Below are positions 24,886 through 33,106 of a stretch of DNA of 64,000 nucleotides, piece by piece. A model generated the notes under the pieces. That model was not told the origin of the DNA. It ran no database searches and saw only the letters and a list, made by a program, of their open reading frames with translations. This DNA comes from Nocardia amamiensis (GTDB lineage Bacteria > Actinomycetota > Actinomycetes > Mycobacteriales > Mycobacteriaceae), in contig NZ_JADLQX010000018.1 in the NCBI RefSeq assembly GCF_015477605.1, positions 108,463 to 172,462 of the forward strand, given 5' to 3'. A program made the translations under genes and the position numbers. Positions within the stretch are counted from its first letter, which is position 1, and each line of letters opens with the position of its first letter.

Positions 24886-26979
24886 CTACCGCCAGATCAG
24901 TTTCAGCACCGCGGGCGTCAGCAGCATGCGGATCACGGTGGCGTCCAGGATCAGCGCCGCGATCATGCCGTAGGCGATGTACTTCATCAGCACCAGATCG
25001 GAGAACCCGAACGCGCCGGTGACCACGATGAGGATGGCGGCGGCGGAGGTGATCACGCCGCCGGTGTGGGCGATGCCGTAGCGGATCGCCTCCGGCGCGC
25101 ACGAGCCCGCGGCGCGTGCCTCCGAGATCCGCGACAGCAGGAAGACCTCGTAGTCGGTGGACAGTCCGAACACCACCGTCACGATCAACGCCAGCACCGC
25201 GAACATCAACGGACCAGGGGTGAACTGGAACAGGCCCGCGCCGTGGCCTTCGACGAAAACCCAGGTCAGCACGCCGAGCGTGGAGAGCAGACTGAGCGCG
25301 CTCATCGCGACGGCCTTCACCGCGAGCACGATCGAACCGAACGCGGCGTACAGCAGCGCCAGCGCCGCCGCCACCAGGATCGCCAGCAGCATCGGCAGGC
25401 CGTCGAGCAGGCCGTTGATGCTGTCGCGCTCGAGCGCGGGCACTCCGGCGACCATCACCCGCGCCCCGGGCGGCTCGGGGATCGCGCGCAACGCGGCGAT
25501 CACCCGGTCGGCGTCGCGTTTGTCGGCCAGCCCGGCGGCGAGCACGTTGATGCCGTCCCTGGTCGCCGCCGCGGGCTCGAAACGCCCGGTCAGCCCGGGG
25601 ATCTGATTGGCGGCGTAGCGGATGTCGCTCAGTTGCCGCGGGTCGGCGCCGACCACGACGAGTTTCAGCGGTTCGGTGCGGAAGCTGGGGAACAGCTCGT
25701 CGAAACGTTCCTGCGCGACCCGCGCCGGATTGTCCTGCGCCAGATACCGTTCGCTGAGGCCGCCGAACTCGATGTGCCGCAGCGGAATGCTGAGCGCCAG
25801 CAGTGCCAGCACGATCGGCACGGCCACCGCCAGCGGCCTGCGCATCGCCCACACCGCCAGCCGGGAGAAGAATCCGGCGTCGATCTGCGCTTCGGTTTTG
25901 GTGCGGGAGAATCGCTTCCAGCCCAAGAAGTCGATGCGGTGACCGACGATGCTCAATGCCGCGGGCAGCGCGGTCACCGACAGCAGTGCCGCCAGCAGCA
26001 CCGAGCTGATGCCGCCCAGCGGCACCGAGCGCAGGACCCCGTTCGGGAAGATGAACAGCGCGCCGAGGCTGATCGCGATGATGGCCGCCGAGAACAGCAC
26101 TGTGCGTCCGGCGGTCGCGACGGTGCGGGCGGTGGCTTCTTCCACGTCGCGGCCCGCGGCGAGCTCCTCCCGGAACCGGGTGACGGTGAACAATCCGTAG
26201 TCGATCGCCAACCCCAGGCTGACCAGGGTCATGACGGCGCTGGCGAAGACGTTGACGTCGATGTGGTCGGTCAGCAGCCGCAGCCCGCCCTGGGTGCCCA
26301 GGATCGTCATGCCGCCGATCAGCACCGGCAGCAGCGCCCCGATCACGCCGCCGAACACGAAGTACAGTCCGATCGCCACGATGGGCAGGGCGATCATCTC
26401 GGCGCGTCTGATGTCGCGCTGCATGCCGGTGTTGATGCCTTCGACGATCGGCTGCAACCCGGCCAGCTGCACCGTCGTGCCGCCCGGGCCGCCGCCGGGG
26501 CGTCCGGCGCCGAGATGGTCTCGGATGGCCGCGTAGTTCTCGACGGTGGCGGTGCCGGAGCCGCGTAATCCGACGCTGGCGAACGCGTGGGTGCGGGTGG
26601 CGTCGGTGGCCTGCGCGGAAAACGGGCTGTCCCAATAGCTGTCGATCTTCAGGATGCGATCGGGGTAGGTGGCCAGCAGAGCGGCGAGCTGCGCGGTGAC
26701 GGGGCCGCGGACGGCGGGATCGTCGACGGTGGTGCCTGCGGGGGCGGTGTAGAGCAGGATCAGGTCGCTGTCGGTGTCGCGGCCGAAGGTGCGGTCGGCC
26801 AGTTCGGCGGCGGCGACCGATTCGCTGCTCTCGTCGAACCAGCCCTCCTGGGTCAACCGGCCGGACAGGTCGCGGCCGTACCAGCCCGATACCAGCACGA
26901 ACAGGATGAAGACGGCCAGCACGAGGAAGCGGTTGCGGTGGACGAAGCGTCCCCACCGCAGCGATCCCGGCCCGCGCAT
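24886..26979 (-). CDS. MMPL-family (RND) membrane transporter
   Basis: 697 residues with two repeated halves, each a large extracytoplasmic loop plus a helix bundle. The proton-relay motifs are GLAIDYGLF and GLSTDYEVFLLSR, as in mycobacterial MmpL proteins. N-terminus RNRFLVLAVFILFVLVSGWY is the first helix. These proteins export lipids or siderophores, or efflux drugs, using the proton gradient. It closes an operon with the lipoprotein (26996-27529) and the 118-aa gene (27536-27892), with 16 bp to the former. A shared lipid-transport role of exporter and lipoprotein is inferred. Confidence 0.92.
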   Translation of the reverse strand: MRGPGSLRWGRFVHRNRFLVLAVFILFVLVSGWYGRDLSGRLTQEGWFDESSESVAAAELADRTFGRDTDSDLILLYTAPAGTTVDDPAVRGPVTAQLAALLATYPDRILKIDSYWDSPFSAQATDATRTHAFASVGLRGSGTATVENYAAIRDHLGAGRPGGGPGGTTVQLAGLQPIVEGINTGMQRDIRRAEMIALPIVAIGLYFVFGGVIGALLPVLIGGMTILGTQGGLRLLTDHIDVNVFASAVMTLVSLGLAIDYGLFTVTRFREELAAGRDVEEATARTVATAGRTVLFSAAIIAISLGALFIFPNGVLRSVPLGGISSVLLAALLSVTALPAALSIVGHRIDFLGWKRFSRTKTEAQIDAGFFSRLAVWAMRRPLAVAVPIVLALLALSIPLRHIEFGGLSERYLAQDNPARVAQERFDELFPSFRTEPLKLVVVGADPRQLSDIRYAANQIPGLTGRFEPAAATRDGINVLAAGLADKRDADRVIAALRAIPEPPGARVMVAGVPALERDSINGLLDGLPMLLAILVAAALALLYAAFGSIVLAVKAVAMSALSLLSTLGVLTWVFVEGHGAGLFQFTPGPLMFAVLALIVTVVFGLSTDYEVFLLSRISEARAAGSCAPEAIRYGIAHTGGVITSAAAILIVVTGAFGFSDLVLMKYIAYGMIAALILDATVIRMLLTPAVLKLIWR

Positions 26980-26995
26980 CGAGTCGAGGCCCGGT

Positions 26996-27529
26996 TCAGC
27001 CGCAGGCCGGTGTGCGGTAGTCGGCCGAGCGCAGGATGCCGCACAGGTCGGTCCGCGAGATCCGCCACTTGCCGTCGATCAGCACGAAGTGCACCACCGT
27101 GGTGCGCACGGCGGTGCCGGTGCCGTCCTTGTCCAGCCGCATCGTGGCGGTCAGGGTGCCGTCGTGGTTGTCGAACACCGGGTCGGTCACGCCGTAGACG
27201 GCGCGCGGATTGTCCTGCAGCGCCCGGTACATGTCGGGGATGGCCTGGCGGAAGGCTTCCCCGTCCTCGATGAGGGCGGTGCGCTCGCTGTCGGGCAGGG
27301 CCGGGTCCAGCGCCCGCTTGATCTGGGTGTCCAGCTCGGCGGCCGTCGGCAGCGGCGGGTGCGCGGCGCTGGCGGAGGCGGCGATCGAGGACGACAGCGA
27401 CGCGTTCGCCGACGAACGGGCGGCCGCGACGGCGGCGTCGTCCGGCCCGCTGCCGCAGCCGCCCAGCGGCGCCGCGAGCAGCAGGCCCGCCGCGGCGAGC
27501 GCGGTCCGGGCGAGTCGTGTGTGGGTCAT
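26996..27529 (-). CDS. Lipoprotein, Mtb12-like low-molecular-weight antigen type
   Basis: 177 residues from ATG 27529 (GTG one codon earlier). The lipobox is APLGGC with C25 after RTALAAAGLLLAA. An Ala/Ser-rich linker follows, then a small domain of ~120 residues ending VVHFVLIDGKWRISRTDLCG, with a pair of cysteines near the C-terminus (SRTDLCG and TPACG), perhaps a disulphide. The domain resembles the NTF2-like Mtb12/low-molecular-weight antigen group, but only by eye. It precedes an MMPL transporter gene, which is common for accessory lipoproteins. Confidence 0.75.
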   Translation of the reverse strand: MTHTRLARTALAAAGLLLAAPLGGCGSGPDDAAVAAARSSANASLSSSIAASASAAHPPLPTAAELDTQIKRALDPALPDSERTALIEDGEAFRQAIPDMYRALQDNPRAVYGVTDPVFDNHDGTLTATMRLDKDGTGTAVRTTVVHFVLIDGKWRISRTDLCGILRSADYRTPACG

Positions 27530-27535
27530 CACGTC

Positions 27536-27892
27536 CTACATACCGTCGATGACGGAGCTGATCCGTCCCAGCAGGGCCCGCACGGTCGTGACGTCCCGGT
27601 CGACGGCGGCCTCGATCGTCGCGGCGTCGGGGATCATATCCCGCACCAGGGCGACGACACTGCGCTCGTCGTCGAGGTCGATGTCGGTGACGGTGGCTGC
27701 GGCGACCGCGAGCACGTCTTCCGGGCCGGGTACGGCGCTGTCGAGGTCGCGGCGGTAGATCTCCAGCGTGAGGGTCGCGCGGACGGTCCGGAACGCGAAG
27801 GGGTGGCCGTCGGCGGTGGTGCCGAACCCGTGCGCGTGCGGGCCGACGGTGACGTCGTCGACGGCGAATCCCGGCGGATGGTCGGCTTTCAA
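27536..27892 (-). CDS. Hypothetical protein, 118 aa
   Basis: Not recognised. An MKADHPPGFAVDDVTVGPHA start with a basic-acid mix, a beta-rich first half (FAFRTVRATLTLEIYRRD) and a helical second half (IPDAATIEAAVDRDVTTVRA). No signal peptide or membrane segment. It is the first gene of the operon with the lipoprotein (4 bp spacing) and the MMPL transporter and is divergent from the lppL-like gene. A chaperone or regulator role for the exporter is possible but unsupported. Confidence 0.65.
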   Translation of the reverse strand: MKADHPPGFAVDDVTVGPHAHGFGTTADGHPFAFRTVRATLTLEIYRRDLDSAVPGPEDVLAVAAATVTDIDLDDERSVVALVRDMIPDAATIEAAVDRDVTTVRALLGRISSVIDGM

Positions 27893-28047
27893 CCGGATCT
27901 CCCTGAATCGGACAGCGTGTGGACTCCACCGTAACGCCGATCACCGACATCGTGCTCGAGCCGACACCCCGGTCGGTCGGTTCAGTGCGTCATCATGGTC
28001 AGATGGTGAGGTTGCGGAAGATTCGTCGGTAGTTAGGAGTTCGGTGC

Positions 28048-29061
28048 ATGCGCCCTCGCGGCTCGATTCGCTCGGCACTCGCGGGTGTGGCGGTGCTGGT
28101 GCTGCTGGCCGGATGCTCCTCTCGTACCGGCGGTGCGGATCTGCCGAGCAGGGATCCGGCGACCGCGGAGGTCGCGCCCGCGGGGACCACGCCGCCGGTG
28201 GGCCGGGTGCTGCCCGCCGGTCCGGTCGCCGCGCTGGCATCCGATCCCGGCACCGGCCTGCTGGCCGTGCTCGACGGCACCGCCCTCACCGTGATCGACC
28301 CCGACGCCGCCCAGCCCACCGTGCGCGCCGTGACGCTGCCGGATCGCGCGAGCGGACTGGCGCCGGGCAGGCCGGGTGAGATGCTGGCGACGGCGCCGGG
28401 GCGGGTGCTGCGGGTGGATCTGGCCGGCGGCGCGATCGGCGAGGTCGCCGTCGACGGCGACGTGCGGTCGGTGCTCGCGCGCCCGGACGGCGGGCTGCTG
28501 GTCGGTACGGGCGATGGCCGGGTGCTGCAGGTGGCGCCCGGTGGTGCGGTGACCAGGATTGTGTCCGGGCTGCTGTCGGCCGACGAGCTCGCCGAGGCCG
28601 ACGGCAAGCTCACCGTGCTCGACCGTCACCAAACCGCGATCTTCGAAGTCGACCTCGGCGGCGAGCGGCTCGGATTGGCGTTGCGGGCGGGCGACGGCGC
28701 CACGCAGCTGATCGGTGACGCGCGCGGCCGGTTCGTGGTCGCCGACACCGCCGGGGGCGAACTGCTGGTCTACACCGCGGGACCGCTCGTGCTGCGTCAG
28801 CGTTTCCCGGTAGGATCTTCGCCTTACGCACTTGCCTACGATCAGCGGTCCGACACCGTGTGGGTGACGTGCACACAGCGCAACGAGGTCGTCGGGTTCG
28901 ACCTGTCGACAGGTATACCGAAGGAAGTGGGACGCTACGCCACCGTCCGGCAACCGAACTCGGTGACCATCGAGCAACACACCGGGGACATGTTCGTGGG
29001 ATCCGCGACCGGCGACGGTCTGCAAAGGATCGGTGCGGACGATCGGAAGAGAGGGCACTGA
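28048..29061 (+). CDS. lppL: Lipoprotein with beta-propeller-like repeats (LppL-like)
   Basis: 337 residues. The signal AGVAVLVLLAGC gives lipobox LAGC with C23. The mature part has repeated beta-sheet blades of the YVTN/NHL kind (e.g. LGLALRAGDGATQLIGDARG and VWVTCTQRNEVVGFDLSTGI). Position before the DUF5703 gene and pyrD matches M. tuberculosis Rv2138 (lppL), from memory. ATG 28048 has TTAGGAG upstream at good spacing. The stop overlaps the DUF5703 ATG as TGATG, so the pair is coupled. Function is unknown; a surface-exposed binding protein is likely. Confidence 0.8.
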   Translation: MRPRGSIRSALAGVAVLVLLAGCSSRTGGADLPSRDPATAEVAPAGTTPPVGRVLPAGPVAALASDPGTGLLAVLDGTALTVIDPDAAQPTVRAVTLPDRASGLAPGRPGEMLATAPGRVLRVDLAGGAIGEVAVDGDVRSVLARPDGGLLVGTGDGRVLQVAPGGAVTRIVSGLLSADELAEADGKLTVLDRHQTAIFEVDLGGERLGLALRAGDGATQLIGDARGRFVVADTAGGELLVYTAGPLVLRQRFPVGSSPYALAYDQRSDTVWVTCTQRNEVVGFDLSTGIPKEVGRYATVRQPNSVTIEQHTGDMFVGSATGDGLQRIGADDRKRGH

Positions 29062-29360
29062 TGGCTCGGACACCGCGCGCGGGTGACGATTCCGCGACAT
29101 CCCCTGATCCGGCAGCACACCGGGGGCGCGGGCGCGCGCTGCCCGCGGGCTGGGAGACCACCAGCGACGACTACGAGTATGTGCCGCTGCGCCTGCCACC
29201 GGATGTCACGCGGGTGACCGCGTCCATGCGGCTGGCCATCCAGGCCGAGTTCGGTGGCTGGGAGCTCTCGCGGGTGCGGGCCTACACCGACGGCAGCAGG
29301 CGGGTCCTGCTGCGGCGGCGAAAATCCGCACTACTACCCCAGCCCGAACCCGGAATGTGA
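29061..29360 (+). CDS. DUF5703 family protein
   Basis: 99 residues. After a disordered N-terminus the core reads WETTSDDYEYVPLRLPPDVT then RLAIQAEFGGWELSRVRAYT and RRVLLRRRKS, the small actinobacterial DUF5703 pattern. It overlaps the lipoprotein stop by one base and is 4 bp upstream of pyrD. Role unknown; the constant link to pyrD suggests it is part of a housekeeping operon. Confidence 0.85.
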   Translation: MARTPRAGDDSATSPDPAAHRGRGRALPAGWETTSDDYEYVPLRLPPDVTRVTASMRLAIQAEFGGWELSRVRAYTDGSRRVLLRRRKSALLPQPEPGM

Positions 29361-29364
29361 GCCG

Positions 29365-30441
29365 ATGTACGCCCTGCTACTCCGACTGATGTTCCTGGTC
29401 GCGCCGGAACGCATCCACCACCTCGTCTTCGCTGTCATGCGGTTGGCCGCCTGGTGCGCGCCCGTGCGCTGGGCGATGAGCAAGGTTCTCGTCTTCGACG
29501 ATCCGATTCTGCGTACGACGGCGTTCGGGGTCGAATTTCCCGCGCCGCTGGGATTGGCGGCCGGATTCGACAAGAACGCCGACGGTGTCGACGCCTGGGC
29601 CCCGCTGGGATTCGGCTTCGCCGAGATCGGCACCGTCACCGCCCAGCCGCAGCCGGGCAATCCCGCTCCGCGACTGTTCCGGCTGCCCGCCGACCGGGCA
29701 CTGATCAATCGGATGGGTTTCAACAACCACGGCGCCGCCGCTGCCGCCGAACGGCTGCGCGGGCGGCGCGGCGGGGTGCCGATCGGGGCGAACATCGGCA
29801 AGACGAAGATCGTGGAACCGGATGCCGCCGCCGCCGACTACGCCACTAGCGCCGCCCTGCTGGGCCCGCTGGCCGATTTCGTCGTGGTCAACGTCAGTTC
29901 GCCCAATACTCCCGGCCTGCGGGATCTGCAGGCGGTGGAATCGCTGCGTCCGCTGTTGCGGGCGGTGCTGGACAGTGTGCAGGTGCCGGTGCTGGTGAAG
30001 ATCGCTCCGGACCTGTCCGACGAGGACATCGACGCGGTCGCCGACCTGGCCGTCGAGCTGGGCCTGGCGGGCATCGTGGCCACCAACACCACCATTCGCC
30101 GCGACGGTCTGCGCTCCGATCCCGACGAGGTCGCCGCCATGGGCGCGGGCGGTCTGTCGGGGCCGCCGGTCGCGGAGCGCTCGCTCGAGGTGCTGCGCCG
30201 GTTGTACCGGCGTGTCGGTGACCGGCTGGTGCTGATTTCGGTCGGCGGCATCGAAACGGTCGACCAGGCGTGGGAACGTATCCTCGCCGGCGCGACGCTG
30301 CTGCAGGGCTACACCGGCTTCATCTACGGCGGCCCGTTCTGGATGCGCAGGATCCATCGCGGTCTGGCGCAGCGGTTGCGGGCCGGCGGGTACCGCAGCA
30401 TCGGCGATGCCGTGGGCGCGGAGCACAAAGCGCACGCCTGA
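29365..30441 (+). CDS. pyrD: Dihydroorotate dehydrogenase (quinone), class 2
   Basis: 358 residues, class-2 length. An N-terminal amphipathic helix for membrane association is followed by the FMN barrel: GLAAGFDKNADGVDAW, GFGFAEIGTVTAQPQPGNP, RLPADRALINRMGFNNHG and VNVSSPNTPGLRDLQ, where the Ser acts as catalytic base of class 2. VATNTTIRRDG and LLQGYTGFIYGGP bind FMN phosphate. It oxidises dihydroorotate to orotate with quinone in pyrimidine synthesis. ATG 29365 lies 4 bp after the DUF5703 stop. Confidence 0.96.
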   Translation: MYALLLRLMFLVAPERIHHLVFAVMRLAAWCAPVRWAMSKVLVFDDPILRTTAFGVEFPAPLGLAAGFDKNADGVDAWAPLGFGFAEIGTVTAQPQPGNPAPRLFRLPADRALINRMGFNNHGAAAAAERLRGRRGGVPIGANIGKTKIVEPDAAAADYATSAALLGPLADFVVVNVSSPNTPGLRDLQAVESLRPLLRAVLDSVQVPVLVKIAPDLSDEDIDAVADLAVELGLAGIVATNTTIRRDGLRSDPDEVAAMGAGGLSGPPVAERSLEVLRRLYRRVGDRLVLISVGGIETVDQAWERILAGATLLQGYTGFIYGGPFWMRRIHRGLAQRLRAGGYRSIGDAVGAEHKAHA

Positions 30442-30454
30442 GCTCCAGCGCGGG

Positions 30455-30844
30455 TCAGCGGTGGACGAACGGGGGTTCGATCGTCTGGGTGAGTGATCGG
30501 CCGGTGCGTGGGCTGTGCCCCGGCGGCGTCGGGTCCGCTTTGGGTCGCAATTCCTTCTCCAGTCGCGCCGCCATTCGCTTGGCCAGCAGGATCACCGCGT
30601 GGTCGCGCAGGATGCCCAGTTGGTCGGCGTAGACGTCGACGCGGGCCTGGGTTATCCGGTCGTGCACCATGGCCGGGTCGCTGAGCAGCTCGTCCAGGCG
30701 CATACCCGCCTCCGCTTGCGCGCGGGTCAGCAGTCGGCCTGGCAGCCAGCTCAGGCGCCAGCCTTCGGTGGTGTCGGTGTCCCGGAAGGCGGCTTCCGGG
30801 GTCAGATCGCTGGTCATCGTCCATTCGGTGGTGTGAATGGTCAT
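30455..30844 (-). CDS. Hypothetical protein, 129 aa
   Basis: Not recognised with certainty. It starts MTIHTTEWTMTSDLTPEAAF with a conserved-looking block DTTEGWRLSWLPGRLLTRAQ, then two amphipathic helices (MRLDELLSDPAMVHDRITQA). The C-terminal third is charged. It overlaps the stop of an upstream small ORF by ATGA, so its translation is likely coupled to that ORF. It lies convergent with pyrD at the left border of a 10-kb stretch that interrupts the conserved pyrD-ybhB order. Confidence 0.65.
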   Translation of the reverse strand: MTIHTTEWTMTSDLTPEAAFRDTDTTEGWRLSWLPGRLLTRAQAEAGMRLDELLSDPAMVHDRITQARVDVYADQLGILRDHAVILLAKRMAARLEKELRPKADPTPPGHSPRTGRSLTQTIEPPFVHR

Positions 30845-31086
30845 CGCTGTCTCCGGTGCAACAGGTGGAGTGAGGCCGGCTCCAGGGTGCTGAGTTCGAT
30901 GATCACGAATGCCTCCAGTCGTGCATCCGCTGGTGCAGCGCGGTGGATGTGCTGCACCGTGGTTTCTGCGGTGTCGGCGCTGTCGGGGCCGACAGGTCCG
31001 TTTGCCGGGCCGGGCGGCCGGGTGGGCCGCTCGACTGGGCAAGGGTTCGGGTGCGCCGGTGGGATGGACCGGCATACCGGCCGCAT
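30841..31086 (-). CDS. Small hypothetical ORF, up to 81 aa
   Basis: Ends in ATGA overlap with the 129-aa gene. ATG 31086 has AGGA 4 nt upstream and would give 81 residues with a Pro-rich first half. An internal GTG at 30906 has GGAGG exactly 5 nt upstream and would give just 21 residues (IIELSTLEPASLHLLHRR core). Which start is used is open; the strong internal site favours the short form. No family recognised. Confidence 0.4.
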   Translation of the reverse strand: MRPVCRSIPPAHPNPCPVERPTRPPGPANGPVGPDSADTAETTVQHIHRAAPADARLEAFVIIELSTLEPASLHLLHRRQR

Positions 31087-31317
31087 CGTTTCCTCGCGGC
31101 AGGGATGCGCGCCCGTTGCGGTGCGCCGTGGGTGATCGGGCCGCGACCAGCAGGTATCGCCAGGCCGGTCGTCGTGTCCGAGGGATTGCCGCGCGCCGGC
31201 CGCGGAGACGGTATATCCGGTCCGGTGCGGGGCGCGGCTGATGGGTGAATGCCGTCGCGCTGACGCGTGGCAGGCGATGACCAGGGTGCGGTATTGCGGG
31301 GATGTCCGGCGGCTCGT
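31087..31317. other. Gene-poor DNA between small ORFs
   Basis: No convincing gene. On the minus strand GATATACC (around 31213) could serve as a -10 element for the small ORF group. The stretch is G+C rich like its flanks. Confidence 0.3.
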
Positions 31318-31416
31318 TTAGTCCACCACCGGCTTCGGCACCAGCTCGGTATCCGGTCCGGCGGGGCGGAGGTGCCGTCGCCGCCGACTCTGCCGTATTC
31401 GGAGAATCATTCTCAT
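31318..31416 (-). CDS. Small ORF, 32 aa, basic
   Basis: ATG 31416 preceded by GGGAGGG at 6-nt spacing. The product starts MRMILRIRQSRRRRHL and ends VPKPVVD, with no cysteines. A near-perfect Zur/Fur-like dyad overlaps the start codon (31402-31414). It lies upstream of the two small genes on the same strand, but 230 bp separates it from the 81-aa ORF. It may be a leader or a chance frame. Confidence 0.35.
   Translation of the reverse strand: MRMILRIRQSRRRRHLRPAGPDTELVPKPVVD
31402..31414. promoter_or_regulatory. Zur/Fur-like palindrome GAGAATCATTCTC
   Basis: Perfect 6-1-6 dyad GAGAAT-C-ATTCTC. It differs from the mycobacterial Zur core GAAAATCATTTTC (from memory) at one position per arm. It is 186 bp upstream of the PfkB-like start and overlaps the start of the 32-aa ORF on the other strand. 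Confidence 0.45.
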
Positions 31417-31453
31417 CACCAGCCCTCCCGTGCCTGGTGGAGCGATGGGGATC

Positions 31454-31470
31454 GCCACATCCAGTGTGGC
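31454..31470. promoter_or_regulatory. Inverted repeat GCCACA-N5-TGTGGC
   Basis: Arms GCCACA and TGTGGC around TCCAG, 130 bp upstream of the PfkB-like gene. The same arms without spacer form the palindrome at 33901-33916 before the acyl-CoA ligase. A TTGACA at 31513 could be a -35 element but no good -10 follows at 16-18 bp. Confidence 0.4.
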
Positions 31471-31600
31471 ATTTGCCGTTCCCCGAGCGCAATTGCCGTT
31501 GTAGTTTGGTAATTGACAATTTGCCCGCTGGCTAAACCCGATTTGCGTGGCCTACGTGCGCCGACAGCTTCGGTGTCGCGCCGATCGAGGAGGGTCGCCC

Positions 31601-33106
31601 ATGGTCCCGCAGGATTCGGGAATGGTTGCCGTTCGCAATATCCTCACGCGGTTGTGCAAACGGTCCGGCCTGAGCTCGGATCGGTTGCGTAGCACCGAAA
31701 TCGACGTACTGCCGCTGCTGGATCTGCTGGCTGTGCGCCAGTACGCGCGGCGTGCGGGCATCGACCGGGAGGAAGCGGTGCTGCCGCTGGTGCGCGATGT
31801 GGCCGGGCGCTTGGAGCCCACCGACCGGCTCATCGTGGACGCGGAACTGTCTCTGGGCCTGTTGCGTGAAAACGCGCCTGCCGCTATCGATCCCGATCGG
31901 CTCTACGCTTCGGATCTGGGTGAACGGCGCGAATACCTGGCCGAACACTGGCCGGTGCTGCACGAAGCCATTGGGGCGCAACCGGTTCCCGCCGCACCGA
32001 CGGTGCGCTCACTGCGTGGTGCGCCCGAGCGCAGGGCGTTCACGGCACTGGCGGCGCAGCTGGCCACGGCTTCGGTGTTCGACGGAGCGCATGTCGTCGA
32101 GTTCGGCACGAGTGGATCGAAAGACGCTGCGGGCGAGTCGGGTTCGCCGATAACCCGCGGTGTGGTCACCGTGGTCGGCGACGCGGTGATCGACCACATG
32201 TACCTGGTCGATCGGATCCCCGGCCCCGGCGGCACCACTCGCGGCGGCTACGAGGAGCATCCCGGTGGCAAGGGACTCACCCGCGCGGTCGCCGCCGCGC
32301 GACTGGGTCTGCGGGTGCGGCTGATCTCGGCGGTCGGCGACGACGACGCCGGCGCCCGCATCCTGGAATACCTGCGCAGTGAGCGCGTCGACACCGAACT
32401 GGTCAAGGTGGTGCCGTATGCGCCGACGCCGGTCACCGCGGTGATCGTCGCGGGCACCGGCGCGGCGAGCACGATCGGCTGCAAGGACGAGCGAATCCGG
32501 TTGAGCGCTCAGGACCTACGCAGCGACGCGATCCGCTCCGCGATCGCCACCTCGGATGCGGTGCTGCTGACCTTCGAACAACCCACCGGGGTGATCGAGC
32601 AGATCATGGCGGATCTGCGCGGGCTGCGGTCGCGGCCGCTGGTGGTCGTGCATCCCGCGCCGCCGCTGGATCGCCCGCAGTACCTGTACCACCACCTGGG
32701 CGTGGTGGACTATCTGGTCGGCGGCGACAAGGACCTGGACGCCCTGGCGATGGTGCCCGATGGTGCCACGGCCTCCGGGGAGAAGACCGCCACGCTGTTG
32801 CGGGCGCTGGGGGTGCGGGCGGTGTGCGCGATCAAGGATTTCCGGTGCGCGGTGTGGTCGGAGCAGATCAGCGACCGGTTTCACCCCTTCCCGACGGCGC
32901 TGGACGACTCGGTCGGCGCTCACGCTGCCTTCTCCGCCGCCCTGGTATATCGTCTCGTCTCGACGCGCCGCCCCGCCGCACGCAACGATTACGTCTGGGC
33001 GACCGCCGCGATGGTGGCGACGCAATCGGTCGGGGACGTCCCGGGAGCAATGCCACTGGTGGGTGAGATCGAACGGATCTTCAGACTCGCTTCGGAGGAG
33101 CATTGA
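31601..33106 (+). CDS. PfkB/ribokinase-fold protein with N-terminal helical domain; catalytic Asp missing
   Basis: 501 residues from ATG 31601, which has GAGGAGG 7 nt upstream (an earlier GTG at 31547 is not supported). Residues 1-175 form a helical domain (STEIDVLPLLDLLAVRQYAR, DRLIVDAELSLGLL) I cannot name. Residues 187-495 are a PfkB sugar-kinase fold: VVTVVGDAVIDHMYLVDRIP, then HPGGKG (220-225), LISAVGDDDAGARIL. The anion-hole/catalytic loop, normally DTxGAGDxF, reads DDSVGAHAAF (435-444): the catalytic base Asp is Ala442. Phosphotransfer is therefore doubtful and a binding or regulatory role possible. The stop overlaps the next gene as TTGA, so it works with a GTP cyclohydrolase II homologue. 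Confidence 0.85.
   Translation: MVPQDSGMVAVRNILTRLCKRSGLSSDRLRSTEIDVLPLLDLLAVRQYARRAGIDREEAVLPLVRDVAGRLEPTDRLIVDAELSLGLLRENAPAAIDPDRLYASDLGERREYLAEHWPVLHEAIGAQPVPAAPTVRSLRGAPERRAFTALAAQLATASVFDGAHVVEFGTSGSKDAAGESGSPITRGVVTVVGDAVIDHMYLVDRIPGPGGTTRGGYEEHPGGKGLTRAVAAARLGLRVRLISAVGDDDAGARILEYLRSERVDTELVKVVPYAPTPVTAVIVAGTGAASTIGCKDERIRLSAQDLRSDAIRSAIATSDAVLLTFEQPTGVIEQIMADLRGLRSRPLVVVHPAPPLDRPQYLYHHLGVVDYLVGGDKDLDALAMVPDGATASGEKTATLLRALGVRAVCAIKDFRCAVWSEQISDRFHPFPTALDDSVGAHAAFSAALVYRLVSTRRPAARNDYVWATAAMVATQSVGDVPGAMPLVGEIERIFRLASEEH

Noticed and set aside
31511..31546. Sigma-70-like promoter (TTGACA at 31513) for the PfkB-like gene
   Set aside because: No acceptable -10 hexamer at 16-18 bp; only suggestive.
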